A stretch of 64,000 bases of DNA from Paroedura picta (taxonomy: Eukaryota; Chordata; Lepidosauria; Squamata; Gekkonidae). Both the position numbers and the translations under genes were made by a program. The notes below the pieces were generated by a model, which worked only from the letters and a program-made list of their open reading frames with translations, was not told the origin of the DNA and made no database searches. The stretch spans positions 19,618,533-19,682,532 of the forward strand of contig NC_135369.1 in NCBI RefSeq assembly GCF_049243985.1. Direction: 5' to 3'. How positions within the stretch are numbered: the first letter of the stretch is position 1; each line of letters begins with the position of its first letter. This document shows, piece after piece, positions 41,003 to 51,246 of the stretch.

Positions 41003-43106
41003 GTTAGGAAAAGCTTTGGGGGGAATTTGGGGTGGTAGTAATCGGGAGGGCGATTGGAGGGGGGGGGGATTTTATCTAAAAGTCAACTTTGAAGTCCAGT
41101 CTCCCCCCTCCTCTGTACATAAGCCTGGTGCCTTAGCTTATAACAGGCAGATATTTGACCAATAACAGCATCACAGCATGGAGTTGGAGCAGAGGGCAAT
41201 AAATTTAGCCCTGTTTCCCTTTGCAGTGTATTAGGGAACTTTCATGACTGTGGGACAAGCAGGCAGACGTCTAACTGGTATAGCATCCCCTGTCACCACC
41301 TTTTCATGTCGAGCAATCTTCTGCATGTTTTCATGTCAAGCACTGAGCAATCTTCTGCACGCTTTGAGCTCACAGGAGCCCTCCTAGGAAAGAGAAGTTG
41401 ACCATCTCTGTGATAGGAAGGTGTGGTGGGGAAGGTGCATCAATGAGGCCACCCAGAGTTCTGTCCGGGCTTTAAGTAGGAATCTTAGGCAGCTTCTCAA
41501 GCTTGCCTTCCATACCAAAGTGAACATTATAACCCTGAATTGTAGATTTAAGAATAATATAATCATCAAAGTTTCATTTTTATAATTTACCCTGGACAGC
41601 TCATATCCTGATCCATCAGCTCATATCCTGATCCACCAGCTCATATCCTGATACATCAGTGTCCACGTTAACAGGCCGGCTCGAGGAGGACTGGGGGGTG
41701 GGGTGAGGACAGGAGGCACTTTGGAACTGGGGCCATCCTGGGAAGATATGGGATTTCCTGCTCAGAGAGCCAGCATGGTGTAGTGGTTAGGAGTGGGGAC
41801 TTCTAATCTGGCAAGTCGGGTTTGAATCTACACTCCCCCACGTGCAGCCAGCTGGGTGACCTTGGGCTCGCCACAGCTGTACAGTACAGTACGGTAAAGC
41901 TGTACAGATCGATGGGGAGAGGAAAGGGAAAGCTATTGGAAGCCACTTTGAGACTCCTTCAGGTAGAAAAAAGTGGCATATAAGAACCAACTCTTCTTCT
42001 GCTCCTTCTGCTTCTCATACAGCAGACGTTGTTCTCATACAGCAGACGTTACCATTTTCAGTCTGGTGCCAGCAACCAGTAGGAGCCTTTTAGGGGGTTG
42101 AGGCTCAGTGTTGCATCTTTCAATGAGTTCTTTGTCCTTGCAGGTCGTGGAAGGCATCATGTATGTCTTGACCATGGAGGTGGCCACCACAGAATGCCAG
42201 AAGAGTCTGCCAAGCAATGACCTTGAACAGTGCCAGATACCACCTGGTGCAGAACATTTGGTGAGAGCAATCCTGAGATATGCTTTGCCCTCAACTTCAA
42301 GGAGATCCTGATCTCCCCACCCCCGGCCCCGGGGTGTAGCTAGGGTTGCCAACTCTGGGTCTGAAGATATGTGGGGAGGAACCTCGGCAGAGTCAAACCC
42401 CATAGAGGCCGCCCTCTGAAGCAGCCATTTTCTCCAGGGGAACTGATCGCTATTGTCAGGGGTAGTCAACCTGTGGTCCTCCAGATGTTCATGGACTACA
42501 GATGTTAAGGGAAGGCACTGGCAAACCACCCCGTATTGAGTCCGCCATGAAAACACTAGAGGGCGTCACCCCAAGGATCAGACATGACCCAGTGCTTGCA
42601 CAGGGGATACCTTTACCTTTACCTTCCTTCTGCTGGTTGTCCATTGGGGGGGGGGGTTCCCAGTGAAGGAAATAATACAGCTGGTGCTGTTTTTTTTGCA
42701 CAAGTGGAACTGCTGTACTCCTCAAAGACTATTCAGGTTTCCAGGATATAAGCTGTCAAGAGTCAAAGCTCCCAGAAAGGCCAATGCTTTGACTCTCAAA
42801 ACCTTGACAGTGTGGAAATCCCCTAGGTTTTTAAGGTCCTGATGGGCTTGAAGCTTGCTCTTCTGTTGCAGGCCTATCTGGCTACCCACTTGAAATGGCA
42901 CTGATCCCACCCAGGGTACACTGGTGCGACGCCACTGGGTGCAGACATGCTGGGAAGGTAACCAGTTTGGAGGAACGGAATGATAATGCAGGTTCTCTTT
43001 CTTCTCTTCTCTCTCAAAACAGGAGTGTGAATTCTGGGTCTGGTCCCGCCCTTGGCTAAGCACTCAAGAGTTGACGAACTTCAGTTGCAAACCAGTTGCG
43101 GCCTGA
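40793..43106 (+). CDS. CST6: Type 2 cystatin, cystatin E/M-like
   Basis: This is a secreted inhibitor of papain-family cysteine proteases. Exons are 40793-41002, 42144-42260 and 43023-43106, all joined in phase 0, giving 136 residues. A signal peptide (MVANFVLLLLSLLPEAIVPQ) is followed by the Gly pair in QLDGGLM, then QVVEG (the QxVxG loop, split by intron 1 after Q), and PW in WSRPWLS. Four cysteines show 11 and 19 residues between partners, the type 2 pattern. YVLTMEVATTEC is close to human CST6 YFLTMEMGSTDC. An Asn in KADNSLF sits where cystatins C, E/M and F carry the legumain-binding Asn. NFS near the C-terminus is a glycosylation sequon. It lies 2.4 kb after LGALS12 on the same strand. 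The cystatin call is firm; the E/M assignment is likely rather than certain. Confidence 0.92.
41003..41764. other. CST6-like intron 1: 20-bp tandem repeat at 41600-41660
   Basis: cagctcatatcctgatccat/c is repeated three times. Otherwise nothing is recognised. Confidence 0.6.
41765..42000 (+). mobile_element. tRNA-derived SINE with internal change
   Basis: Head gagccagcatggtgtagtgg to tail aagaaccaactcttcttctg; the core around cagctgtacagtacagtacg is altered. Confidence 0.85.
42144..42260 (+). CDS. CST6: CST6-like exon 2
   Basis: Thirty-nine codons start VVEGIMYVLTMEV and hold the first disulfide pair. The borders are ttgcag / gtgaga, phase 0 on both sides. Confidence 0.93.
42340..42456. repeat. 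~200-bp interspersed repeat, partial
   Basis: agggttgccaactctgggtc then ccattttctccaggggaact. Confidence 0.65.
42457..42502. mobile_element. Palindromic hAT MITE, left arm only
   Basis: aggggtagtcaacctgtggt and catggactacag; the rest is replaced by a Sauria SINE fragment. Confidence 0.75.
42509..42622 (+). mobile_element. Sauria SINE, 3' half
   Basis: gggaaggcactggcaaacca to caggggatacctttaccttt. Confidence 0.9.
43023..43106 (+). CDS. CST6: CST6-like exon 3 and stop
   Basis: The exon encodes ECEFWVWSRPWLSTQ through FSCKPVAA and TGA. It carries the PW hairpin and the second disulfide pair. The acceptor is tctctcaaaacag. Confidence 0.92.
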   Translation, partial: ECEFWVWSRPWLSTQELTNFSCKPVAA

Positions 43107-43299
43107 AACTGCCCCCCCCCCACACCTCTTAAGGATACAGTCTGCTAACCTGCTTGTTCCAGATATGAGAGAGAAAGTCATAACCTCTCATGGTATTGCC
43201 TGTCACCCTGCTGGGGAGAAAAGAATCAAGGTTTCACTATAAACACAAGGGTAGTCCCCCCCCCCACCCCTTTAATGTGAAAGGTTGATCTGAAAAAAT

Positions 43300-43305
43300 A
43301 ATAAA
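43300..43305 (+). terminator. Poly(A) signal of CST6-like gene
   Basis: AATAAA lies 194 bases after the stop codon on the gene's strand. Confidence 0.65.
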
Positions 43306-43451
43306 GCTTGAACCTGGATATTAATAGAGAGAGAGATTGCATTTGTTCACAAGAGCAAGAATCGAATATGTTTTGATCCCACCTTTCTTTCAACAGGGCA
43401 AGCAGCGTAGCTCTCCTGCCCCCATTTTATTCTTGTGGCTATTGCTGTGAG

Positions 43452-43707
43452 GTAGAAGGAGAAGTTGGTTTTGATACCCTGCTTTTCACTACTCAAAGGA
43501 GCTTAGCATTGCCTTCCCTTCCTCTCCCCACAACAGGCGCCCTGTGAGGTAGGTGGGGCTGAGAGAGCTCTGACAGAACTGCTCAGTGAGAATAGCAGGA
43601 TTGTGACGAGCCCAAAGTCACCCAGCTGGCTGCATGTGGAGGGGTGGGGAATCAAAGCCCCAGATTAGAGGCCATTGCTCTTAACCACTATGCCACTCTA
43701 GTTTAGG
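43452..43707 (-). mobile_element. tRNA-derived SINE, full length
   Basis: Tail ggttttgataccctgctttt to head complement cttaaccactatgccactct. Confidence 0.86.
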
Positions 43708-44179
43708 ATTGTCTCTGCCACCACCTTCTAATTCCTCAGCCACTCCTCTCCTGTGAGGTGAACTGAACACCAAGGAAGATGGGTGGCTTTAAAACCTTTT
43801 CTTCCCCAACCTCCCTTTTCTCTAGGGTTCTTATTATAGTTAGCTGCCACCATCCACAGTATTCCCCCCCCCCTTGTCCTTTAAATGCGTTTATCCTGGT
43901 GCTCGTGAACTCCAGAAGTTAGGGAGGTGATAATGAGGGAAAAAGGAAGTCTGCCTGTGATTTTGCACACAAGCCACCAGTGAGCAACCAGCAAGAAACC
44001 AGCAAGCAACCAGTGAAAAGACCCTACGGAGGGGGAAACGCACTATACTCTGGGCAGATTTGTCCCGCCCTCACACCTTCTGTCACCTCTCCTCCTTTTC
44101 CCATGCCTCCTTCCCTCCCTCCTCTCAAGTCACACCCCTGTCCCTTCTGCTCCTCTTCTCCCCCCCCCCCTCTGGTCCA

Positions 44180-44322
44180 CCTGTCTGCTGCTCAGAAAAT
44201 GGCAGAAAATTTACAACTATCTGCCCACGCACAGGACTCCAATTCCATGCCCAGACGATGCCCTCCTTAAAAAGAAACAACAACCCGGAATCCCTGGCCA
44301 GTCTGGCCTGGAGGAAATTCCA
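44180..44322 (-). mobile_element. CR1 LINE fragment
   Basis: aaatttacaactatctgccc, caattccatgcccagacgat and ggaatccctggccagtctgg also occur in the CR1 copies at 31.1 and 34.2 kb. Confidence 0.75.
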
Positions 44323-44780
44323 TGACTGCTGGGTTTACTTTGGAGCCTTTGATGAGGGACTTTATCAAAAGCTTTCTTCTGATAAAAAACAGAGCGAGTT
44401 CTCTGAAAGGCTTATTGCAAATCGACTGAAGGAGCGTCTCATCTCTCTGAGGGAGGAGTGGGGAGGCTCAACAGAAAAAACAAGAGCTCAGTGTATGTAA
44501 GACAAGCATGACCCATTAAGAAGAAGAAGAAGAAGAAGAAGAGATGAAAGTTTGTTATTGTGCCGGCCTAGTTGCCCAGAAGAAATCTTAACCGCTCTAG
44601 ATAACGTCGTGGGAACACTGTTAGAAGACAGAGTTTTGACAACAACGGCTCCTAAGAAAGAAAATTCTGCCACTTACCTGACAACTGCTGAGCTGGACAA
44701 CCAAGACAATTCTGGCTTTGGGGGTTTCAGCCCAGCACAGAGCATGTGTGATGTATCCACTGAGATCTAATGGAGACCAG
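44323..44780 (+). other. Two unassigned open frames around a GAA run
   Basis: A frame reads WVYFGAFDEGLYQKLSSDKK and ERLIANRLKERLISLREEWG to TAA at 44500. After (gaa)n a second reads CPEEILTALDNVVGTLLEDR to FSPAQSMCDVSTEI and TAA at 44770. The composition looks protein-like but no family is recognised. It may be a decayed transposon or retrocopy. Confidence 0.3.
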
Positions 44781-44885
44781 ATTTCATTTTGTTTGCTTCT
44801 TCTCCCTCGTAAATTTTGGAAAATGCAAGATCTGTAGGGTACATGATTCAAAGGCCCATCTGAGAAGATGTGTATTTAAGGAGAA

Positions 44886-45145
44886 CCAGCATGGCATGGA
44901 GGTTCAAAGAGGCAGACTCTAACCAGGTTTGATTTCCCACTCTTCCTCCACATGTAGCCAACTGAGTGCCCTTGGGCTAGTCGCAGACCTGTTCTTACAG
45001 AACCGTTCTCTTAGAGCTCTTTCAGCCCCAGCTACCTCACAGGGTGTCTGCTGTGAAGAGGGAAAGGGAAAGGGAAAGGTGTTTGCAAGCCACTTCAGGC
45101 CTCCTTCAAGTAGGGAAAATCAGGGTATATAAAAAAAACAGTTTG
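44886..45145 (+). mobile_element. tRNA-derived SINE
   Basis: ccagcatggcatggaggttc head, cacagggtgtctgctgtgaa core, cagggtatataaaaaaaaca tail. Confidence 0.82.
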
Positions 45146-45449
45146 TCTTCTATTTACTATAGTTAGACAATGGTAGGCAGATGAAAGATAAAGTTGGAGA
45201 ACGGCTGAGATGGAACAAATGCGGCAGGTTAAGGGCAGTGGGGATGGGGAGGAAGGAAAGAGGAAATAGTGTGAGGTGGGAATCTGAGGTGCCACCCCAC
45301 AAGGTCCTTGGGAGTACTTTGTCATGCAGCTGGGCCTGGTCTATTGACTGGCCCCACACAAAGGGCTCAGAGGTTTCCAAGGCTGAGGCTGCCGGGAGGG
45401 AGGCAGGATTTTAAGACAGCAGGGCAAATGAAGGTAAGTTGGGTGGTTG

Positions 45450-45780
45450 CTGAGTCCAGGTTAGGAAATTCCTGGATATTTGGAGGGCAAAGGCTGGGGA
45501 TTGTTGGATTTGAGGAGAGGCATAAATGCCAGAGGCATCATCCTCCAAAGTAACTAGTTCCTCCAAGGGAACTAGAGTTGCAACCCCCCCATGCCGGACT
45601 GGAGATCACCCAGAATTACAGCCCCTCTCCAGAATGCAGAGATCAGATCCCCTGGTAAACTGGATGCTTTGGAGGGTGAACTGTATGGCATTATACCTTT
45701 CTGAGCTCACTTCCCTCCCCAAACCTCATCTTTCCAAATCTCTACCCCTAAATCTCCAGGAAACTTCCAATGTTGGAGGG
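45450..45780. repeat. ~200-bp interspersed repeat, two joined copies
   Basis: gaaattcctggatatttgga and ctgagctcacttccctcccc with caggaaacttccaatgttgg. Confidence 0.55.
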
Positions 45781-45985
45781 TGGGATGGGGTTCTTAATTA
45801 CGTTTTATTGTTATACTGTATTTTATTGCTGATGTGAGCTGCTGCAAGCTAGCCAGCCTAGGAGCAGCGGCATAAAAGTTTAATTAATAAGATAAAACAA
45901 AACCCTAATGGCAAAGGGAGCTCTGTAGTTGGGAGATGTGATTCCAGAAGATCTCCAGACCCCAACTGGAGGTTGGCAAACCTAG
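45781..45985 (+). repeat. L2-type 3' end plus end of the ~200-bp repeat
   Basis: gttttattgttatactgtat, aggagcagcggcataaaagt and aattaataagataaaac form a LINE tail; ccaactggaggttggcaaac closes the outer repeat. Confidence 0.55.
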
Positions 45986-46473
45986 AAGGAGAGAAGGAAG
46001 CAGGAAAAGGGGAGAGGCCATGGGGGCTTTCAGGAAAGGGATAGAAGTAATAGTGGGGGAGGGAGAAACGTGATGCCCCTCACAAGTCCTTTTCGGTTCC
46101 CATTTGTCGATTTATAACAATCCGGGGACCTAACGTCTATAACAAATATTGGCCATAGGTGTTCTGTTTTCCCCTTGCCAGTATAAATATAATGAACGGG
46201 GTTGCCAGCCGATCAAAGTTTGCTTGAGTGCTAAGATAACAAGCATAATGTCAGCTTTGGTCATTGGAAGGAGATTAGCGTACAAAGAAAACCTGCACCT
46301 GTTACCTAAGAGGGCTGTGCATATGACTCGTGCTCATGAAGATTTGCTCACTTGTTCTCACAGAAAGGCCACCATTCATGTTCCCACACCCCTCGGAAGA
46401 CACAGATCTCCAAATGCCTGAAGGAGGATGTCTATCGGCCCCATGAGCTAAATGGGACCTCTGTATTCTAGTA
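45986..46473. other. Intergenic: nothing recognised
   Basis: A 90-codon plus frame at 46149 has no domain or splice context. Confidence 0.4.
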
Positions 46474-46593
46474 CAGGGGTAGTCAACCTGTGGTTCTCCA
46501 GATGTTCATGACTACAATTCCCATTAGGGAATTGTAGTCCATGGGGAATTGTAGTCCATGGACATCTGAAGGACCACAGGTTGACTACCCCTG
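46474..46593. mobile_element. Palindromic hAT MITE
   Basis: caggggtagtcaacctgtgg to ccacaggttgactacccctg. No matching flanks. Confidence 0.87.
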
Positions 46594-46774
46594 TTGACCT
46601 CTGCAGTCCAGAAGCTGAGCTCCAAATCACAGGGGGCAGTGGAGGGCACTGGTCAGAATGGTTTGCGACAGTCTAGGTTCAGAATCCCTACTCTGCCCTG
46701 GAGTATCTTTCTCTCAGTCTTGCAGGGTTGTTTACAAGATTTTTAAAAAAAAGTGAGGGAGAACCCTGGTCCCT

Positions 46775-46870
46775 TGGTAGGGTTTCCAGCATCCAGGTGG
46801 CATCTGGAGTTGTCCCAAAGGTCAACTGGTCTCCAGATTATGGAGACCAGTTTGATACACCCCCTAAGAG
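46775..46870. repeat. ~200-bp interspersed repeat fragment
   Basis: tagggtttccagcatccagg then ctccagattatggagaccag. Confidence 0.55.
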
Positions 46871-46879
46871 ACCCTTCAC

Positions 46880-47000
46880 TGTGCAAGGAGGAATGCAGCT
46901 GCAAAACTCTTATTTTTGGTTCACTATAAGCAAGAGTGGTCAGGCTGAGAGAACCTACCCAGAAAGCTTTGCGGGTCAGAAATATGCCAAACTGTGGTGG
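46880..47000 (+). repeat. Local repeat, copy 1 (~115 bp)
   Basis: ggttcactataagcaagagt and cctacccagaaagctttgcg recur, diverged, at 47300-47421 on the other side of a SINE. Confidence 0.65.
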
Positions 47001-47250
47001 GTTTCTAATCTGGCGAGCTGGGTTTGATTCCCCGCTCCCCCACATGCAACCAGCATGACCTTGGGCTCGCCACAGCACTGATAGAGCTGTTCTGACCGGG
47101 CAGTAATCTCAGGGCTCTCACAGCCTCATCCACCTCACAGGGTGTCTGTTGTGGGGAGAGGAAAGGGAGGGCGACTGTAAGCCACTTTGAGACTCGTTCG
47201 GGTAGAGAAAGGTGGCATAGAAGAACCAACTCTTCTTCTTCTTCTTGGTA
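47000..47250 (+). mobile_element. tRNA-derived SINE
   Basis: ggtttctaatctggcgagct head part to accaactcttcttcttcttc tail. Confidence 0.86.
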
Positions 47251-47299
47251 TCAAATTGGTTACAAAAAGGGACCACGGTCAAGTCATCCTTGTTCCCTG

Positions 47300-47421
47300 T
47301 GCAAAGAGGACATCAGCTGCAATCCTCCATTTTATTTCTGGTTCACCATAAGTAAGATACGTCAGGCCACGAGTAGCCTACCCAGAAAGCTTCGTGTGTC
47401 AGAAATAAGCCAAACCCTGGC
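47300..47421 (+). repeat. Local repeat, copy 2
   Basis: ggttcaccataagtaagata and cctacccagaaagcttcgtg pair with copy 1. Confidence 0.65.
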
Positions 47422-47701
47422 TCTATACGACACCTTTCAAGAGGTTTCCTGGCTGCCACAAGTAGCTGTGTTCGAACAGGTAGCTAAATTCTGCTAGCAG
47501 CCAGTTCCTAAAATTGGCCAGTCTGAAATGAAAGGAAAAAACATTAGCAACCAGTTATTAAAACAGAATACAAAGGGAGTTTGAAAATCAGTATCATGAG
47601 ACACACAGAGCCCTCAATGTTCTAGTGACTGGGGAATATGGGCAGCAACTTTTGATAAGTGATGTCCCTATTTTCAGCTCTGACATGTTGATGGTCTAGA
47701 T

Positions 47702-47837
47702 CAGGGGTAGTCAAACTGCGGCCCTCCAGATGTCCATGGACTACAATTCCCAGGAGCCCCTGCCAGCATTCGCTGGCAGGGGCTCATGGGAATTGTAGTC
47801 CATGGACATCTGGAGGGCTGCAGTTTGACTACCCCTG
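47702..47837. mobile_element. Palindromic hAT MITE with perfect 8-bp target duplication
   Basis: gtctagat stands at 47694-47701 and 47838-47845. The arms are near identical to the 4.2-kb copy. Confidence 0.93.
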
Positions 47838-47845
47838 GTCTAGAT

Positions 47846-48273
47846 TAATACATAACTCGGAATTGCTTCTGTGAGGTCAAATCCTACACTATCTGTGCGG
47901 TGTTAAACCCTCACTAAGATTGCTCAGATATATGGAACCCTCAATGTTTTTGACATATCAAGTTTACCTGCAATAATACAAAGATCTTTTGAAAAAAACT
48001 TTATTAAATAACATAATTTTTGTTTTTGTTTTAAAGCTCGGCCAGTGGTGATTGACGTTTGCTTGCCGAATCAGTTCTGCCTAGGCAGACACTTATGGGT
48101 GAACAGTGTTCATAATAAGCTCTCTGTTTGTTGTGGACATAACTCTGAAGATAAGGAGACGTTATGAATACGTGGCACCCATCACAATATCCTTGCCACG
48201 TCCCACACAAGGACATTCCTTCTGCTTAACCGCCCACAAAATGGCAGCTCAGCCATCAAGAGGGAAGAGTCAT
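47846..48273. other. Upstream flank of the cystatin-like gene
   Basis: Unique-looking sequence with no repeat family recognised; likely proximal regulatory region by position only. Confidence 0.35.
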
Positions 48274-48281
48274 CATAAAAG
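48274..48281 (+). promoter_or_regulatory. Possible TATA element of cystatin-like gene
   Basis: CATAAAAG lies about 155 bases before the ATG, with no other gene between. It is a plausible core promoter with a 5' UTR near 125 bases, on sequence resemblance only. Confidence 0.4.
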
Positions 48282-48432
48282 GTCACCTTTCTTGTGCCTG
48301 GACATGTCATCTCGCGAATAAGATTCCTTCCCAATTTCTAGGCGGGGCTCTCTTCCAGGCAAAATTTGGTCTCCTATATCAGGGACCTCATTTCTCCTGC
48401 CAGGCACTCTCCGGACCCCGACGTTTCCCAGC

Positions 48433-48705
48433 ATGATGTCTTGCTCCATAGCATGCTGGCTTTTGCCCTTCACCTTGGTGCTGTTCCTGGGGCCGCCAAC
48501 CCAAAGAGCGCAACCGTTTTCATCCCCACCAGGCCCGCCGAGGTTCCTGAACAAGGAAGACGCTCAGGAGCTTTGGAAAAAACACCAACTCACCATGATC
48601 AACCAGGCCGCTAAAGCGCATGCGTTGGCGCTCAGGTACTGGAACCAGAAGTTCAACACTACGTTCTTCGGGACACCAGGGGAGCTGACCCGCATTTTGA
48701 TGGAG
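48433..48705 (+). CDS. Cystatin-like gene exon 1
   Basis: Ninety-one codons from the first of two consecutive ATGs to LTRILME, donor gtaaga. A second Met follows directly, so the start could be one codon later. Confidence 0.82.
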
Positions 48706-50444
48706 GTAAGAAGAACTCGTAGGGATGCCAGCTTCCAGGTGGGACCTGGGGATCCCCTGGAATTAAAGTCCATTTCCAGACTACAGAGATCAGTTCCCCA
48801 GGAGAAAATGGGAGCTTTGGAGGGTGGATTCTATGCTAATGTAGCCCATGGGGTCCCTGACCTCCCCAGGCTGCATCCCTTAATCTCCAAGAGTTTCCCA
48901 ACCTGGATCTGTCCACCCTCTCCCCTCATCCCCCACCCATGGCCACAGGGAACCTGCAATCCCAGGAAAACGGTGTTGATCAGGCAGAGAGAGAACTGCA
49001 GAAATCCAGCTTGGTGTATATCTTTGATGCTGAATTTCGTCCAGTGTTCCCAGACTGCCAACGCCAAGCCCAGATGCTGCCCTGCAGGCCTCTTCCATGT
49101 GAAGAAAGTCTGCATGGACAGGGAGGTGAAAGTTTCTCATTCCAACCACCAGGATGGTGAGGAGCAAACAGGTAGAAAGGACCATTGCTGGGCAATAGAG
49201 ACCGAATGCACCAAAGGAAATATGTCCATGGCATTCTCATCTGTCCTATAAGGCCTTCCTCTAGATCTTTGTTTATACTGATTCCACACCAGACTTCTAG
49301 CACCTGAGCAGGCAGCATAAAGTGAAACTCATTTCTCCACTTGCTTCCGAGATCTTGCTCACACTCCCCCTGATTGCATTCCAGACGGCAGTTGGACGAA
49401 TCTTTCACGTGATTATGAACCTGGTCCAGGTGAAATGCCCAAAGGACCAACCTGTGAATCTCCAGAACTGTGTGATACGGCCTGAGTCCCCGGTAAGTCA
49501 AATGGGGCTAATTTCACCAAGTTCTAATGAGAAAAGGCCCAGAAAATTATGAGTGATCATGAAGACTTCTCAGTGGGAGGCTAAATCTCGGTTTTGCGAT
49601 GACGGCCAATTCATTTGTACTTGGCCCTCCCCTTGGCCTGGAGATTTTTCTCTGTGGGGCAAAGACAGGCTCAGGGGAGAGGAGCATTTCCATGCACTAT
49701 TGACTGGCCCTTAGGGTTGCCAGATGAGCCTCTTGTGGCGCAGAGTGGTAAGGCAGCCGTCTGACAGCTTTGCCCATGAGGCTGGGAGTTCAATCCCAGC
49801 AGCCGGCTCAAGGTTGACTCAGCCTTCCATCCTTCCGAGGTCGGTAAAATGAGTACCCAGCTTGCTGGGGGGTAAACGGTAATGACTGGGGAAGGCACTG
49901 GCAAACCACCCCGTATTGAGTCTGCCACAAAAACGCTAGAGGGCGTCACCCCAAGGGTCAGACATGACTCGGTGTTTGCACAGGGGATACCTTTACCTTT
50001 ACCTTTAGGGTTGCCAGACCCTAGCCCCAGCTCTCCTTGTTGACCCCCAAATGGTCCCACCCATGGGGCAAGACACAGCACTCAATCTATGGGCTGCGTG
50101 TTAACACTGGGAAAACGTTTTAAATGCACACAGCAGTGGGTCAGTAATTGAGGCAAACCACATGCCCGAAGAAAGGGTGTTTTCTTTTTCTGACTGCAGT
50201 TTGTTGAGGGGAGAGGGTTCATATGGTCATTGCAGCCAAATCTCTGTAATGGCATCTTCCTCCTTTGTCTTTTCACGGCTTGCAGAAATTGGTGTGCAAG
50301 TTGTCGGTGATCGTCTTTTTCCAACACACCAAAGCGTACATCAGTGAGGAGGGGTGCCAAGAGGCCCAGGACCCTCCAACCCCCCCGGAGGAAGAAGAAC
50401 CACCCTATCCATATGAAAAGGAAGAAGGGCCCGTGTATATGTGA
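48433..50444 (+). CDS. Divergent cystatin-like secreted protein
   Basis: Three exons, 48433-48705, 49385-49492 and 50286-50444, join in phase 0 as in the neighbouring cystatin and give 179 residues. A hydrophobic leader (SCSIACWLLPFTLVLFLG) is followed by a helix-like stretch (AAKAHALALRYWNQKFN), then VGRIFHVIMNLVQVKC. Four cysteines have 10 and 19 residues between partners; the 19 is identical to the neighbour. The N-terminal Gly is missing, QxVxG reads ETAVGR, and the PW turn is replaced by aromatic and polar residues, so papain-type inhibition is not expected. The tail after the last Cys is about 28 residues rich in Pro, Glu and Tyr, which ordinary type 2 cystatins lack. KFNTTF holds a glycosylation sequon. 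It is probably a tandem duplicate of the cystatin 5 kb upstream. No named family member is recognised and its function is unknown. Confidence 0.82.
48720..48925. repeat. ~200-bp interspersed repeat in cystatin-like intron 1
   Basis: gggatgccagcttccaggtg to cccaacctggatctgtcc. It begins 14 bases after the exon 1 donor. Confidence 0.65.
49385..49492 (+). CDS. Cystatin-like gene exon 2
   Basis: Thirty-six codons, TAVGRIFHVIMNLVQ through CVIRPESP, between gcattccag and gtaagt. It contains cysteines 1 and 2. Confidence 0.82.
49724..50007 (+). mobile_element. Sauria SINE, full length
   Basis: gatgagcctcttgtggcgca head to ggggatacctttacctttac tail. It lies in intron 2 of the cystatin-like gene. 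Confidence 0.95.
50286..50444 (+). CDS. Cystatin-like gene exon 3 and stop
   Basis: The exon starts KLVCKLSVIVFFQHT, holds cysteines 3 and 4, and ends in the acidic Pro/Tyr tail (PPEEEEPPYPYEKEEGPVYM) before TGA. Confidence 0.82.
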   Translation, partial: KLVCKLSVIVFFQHTKAYISEEGCQEAQDPPTPPEEEEPPYPYEKEEGPVYM

Positions 50445-50665
50445 GACAGAAAGCCAACTGCCCTACCTGGTCTTTCTCAGGGGGCTCTGCAGCTGGCCAG
50501 ATTGAAAGATGCCAGGCGGTCGATGGGGAAATTAATCATCCCTTGTTTCTTTCCAAGTAGCAGCTGTCAGATGAGGGGTCAACGATGCTACTGAGCTGGG
50601 CAAATACTTTCCCCTCTCTAATCCTTTTCTAGACTCAAGCAAGTAGCGCTGCCCGATAGTGGTGA

Positions 50666-50671
50666 ATTAAA
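50666..50671 (+). terminator. Poly(A) signal of cystatin-like gene
   Basis: ATTAAA, the common variant signal, lies about 220 bases after the stop codon. Confidence 0.5.
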
Positions 50672-50709
50672 CTCTGGACTTCACAGGCTTAGCTTGTTTC
50701 CACTTTAAA

Positions 50710-51246
50710 AATGGCTGCCAACCTCCAGGTGGGGCCTGGACCTCTCCTGGAGTCACCATGGAGTTCCAGAATTGTGTTTAGCAATTGTCTGCTTTTCACC
50801 CCAAACACCAATAATAGACATCCTTTCTAAACCTAAAACTTGGTGCCCTGAAAAACACATTTTTGTTTATCTATTTTTGCCAGCGACCAAACTCATTTCA
50901 AAGATGCTGTCTTTTAAAACTTTTGCCCCAGAGTGCTGCTCTGCCATAGAAGCCCCTTCAAAACAAAACTGGGAAATGGCTTTTCTATTTTGTCCAAATA
51001 GCTCTGGCACATAAACTGCTTGTCTGGAGGGGTTTCTGATTTTCCTATGATTCTGAAGAATGGAATTGTGCAACATAACAAACTCCAAGTGAAACAACCC
51101 CTTTTAAAACTAATTTTGTGCAATAATTTTAAAAACGAACAAAACACCAAGCAGTTAGTCTTGAAGAGGGGTATTCTGTCATTTCTTTTAGTGCTCTTTC
51201 TCAGAAATGTAACTCCAGAAGAACTCGATATTCTAACATTAGGATT
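50710..51246. other. Downstream of cystatin-like gene; repeat fragment at 50710-50765
   Basis: ggctgccaacctccaggtgg opens a short piece of the ~200-bp repeat; the rest is unassigned. Confidence 0.45.
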
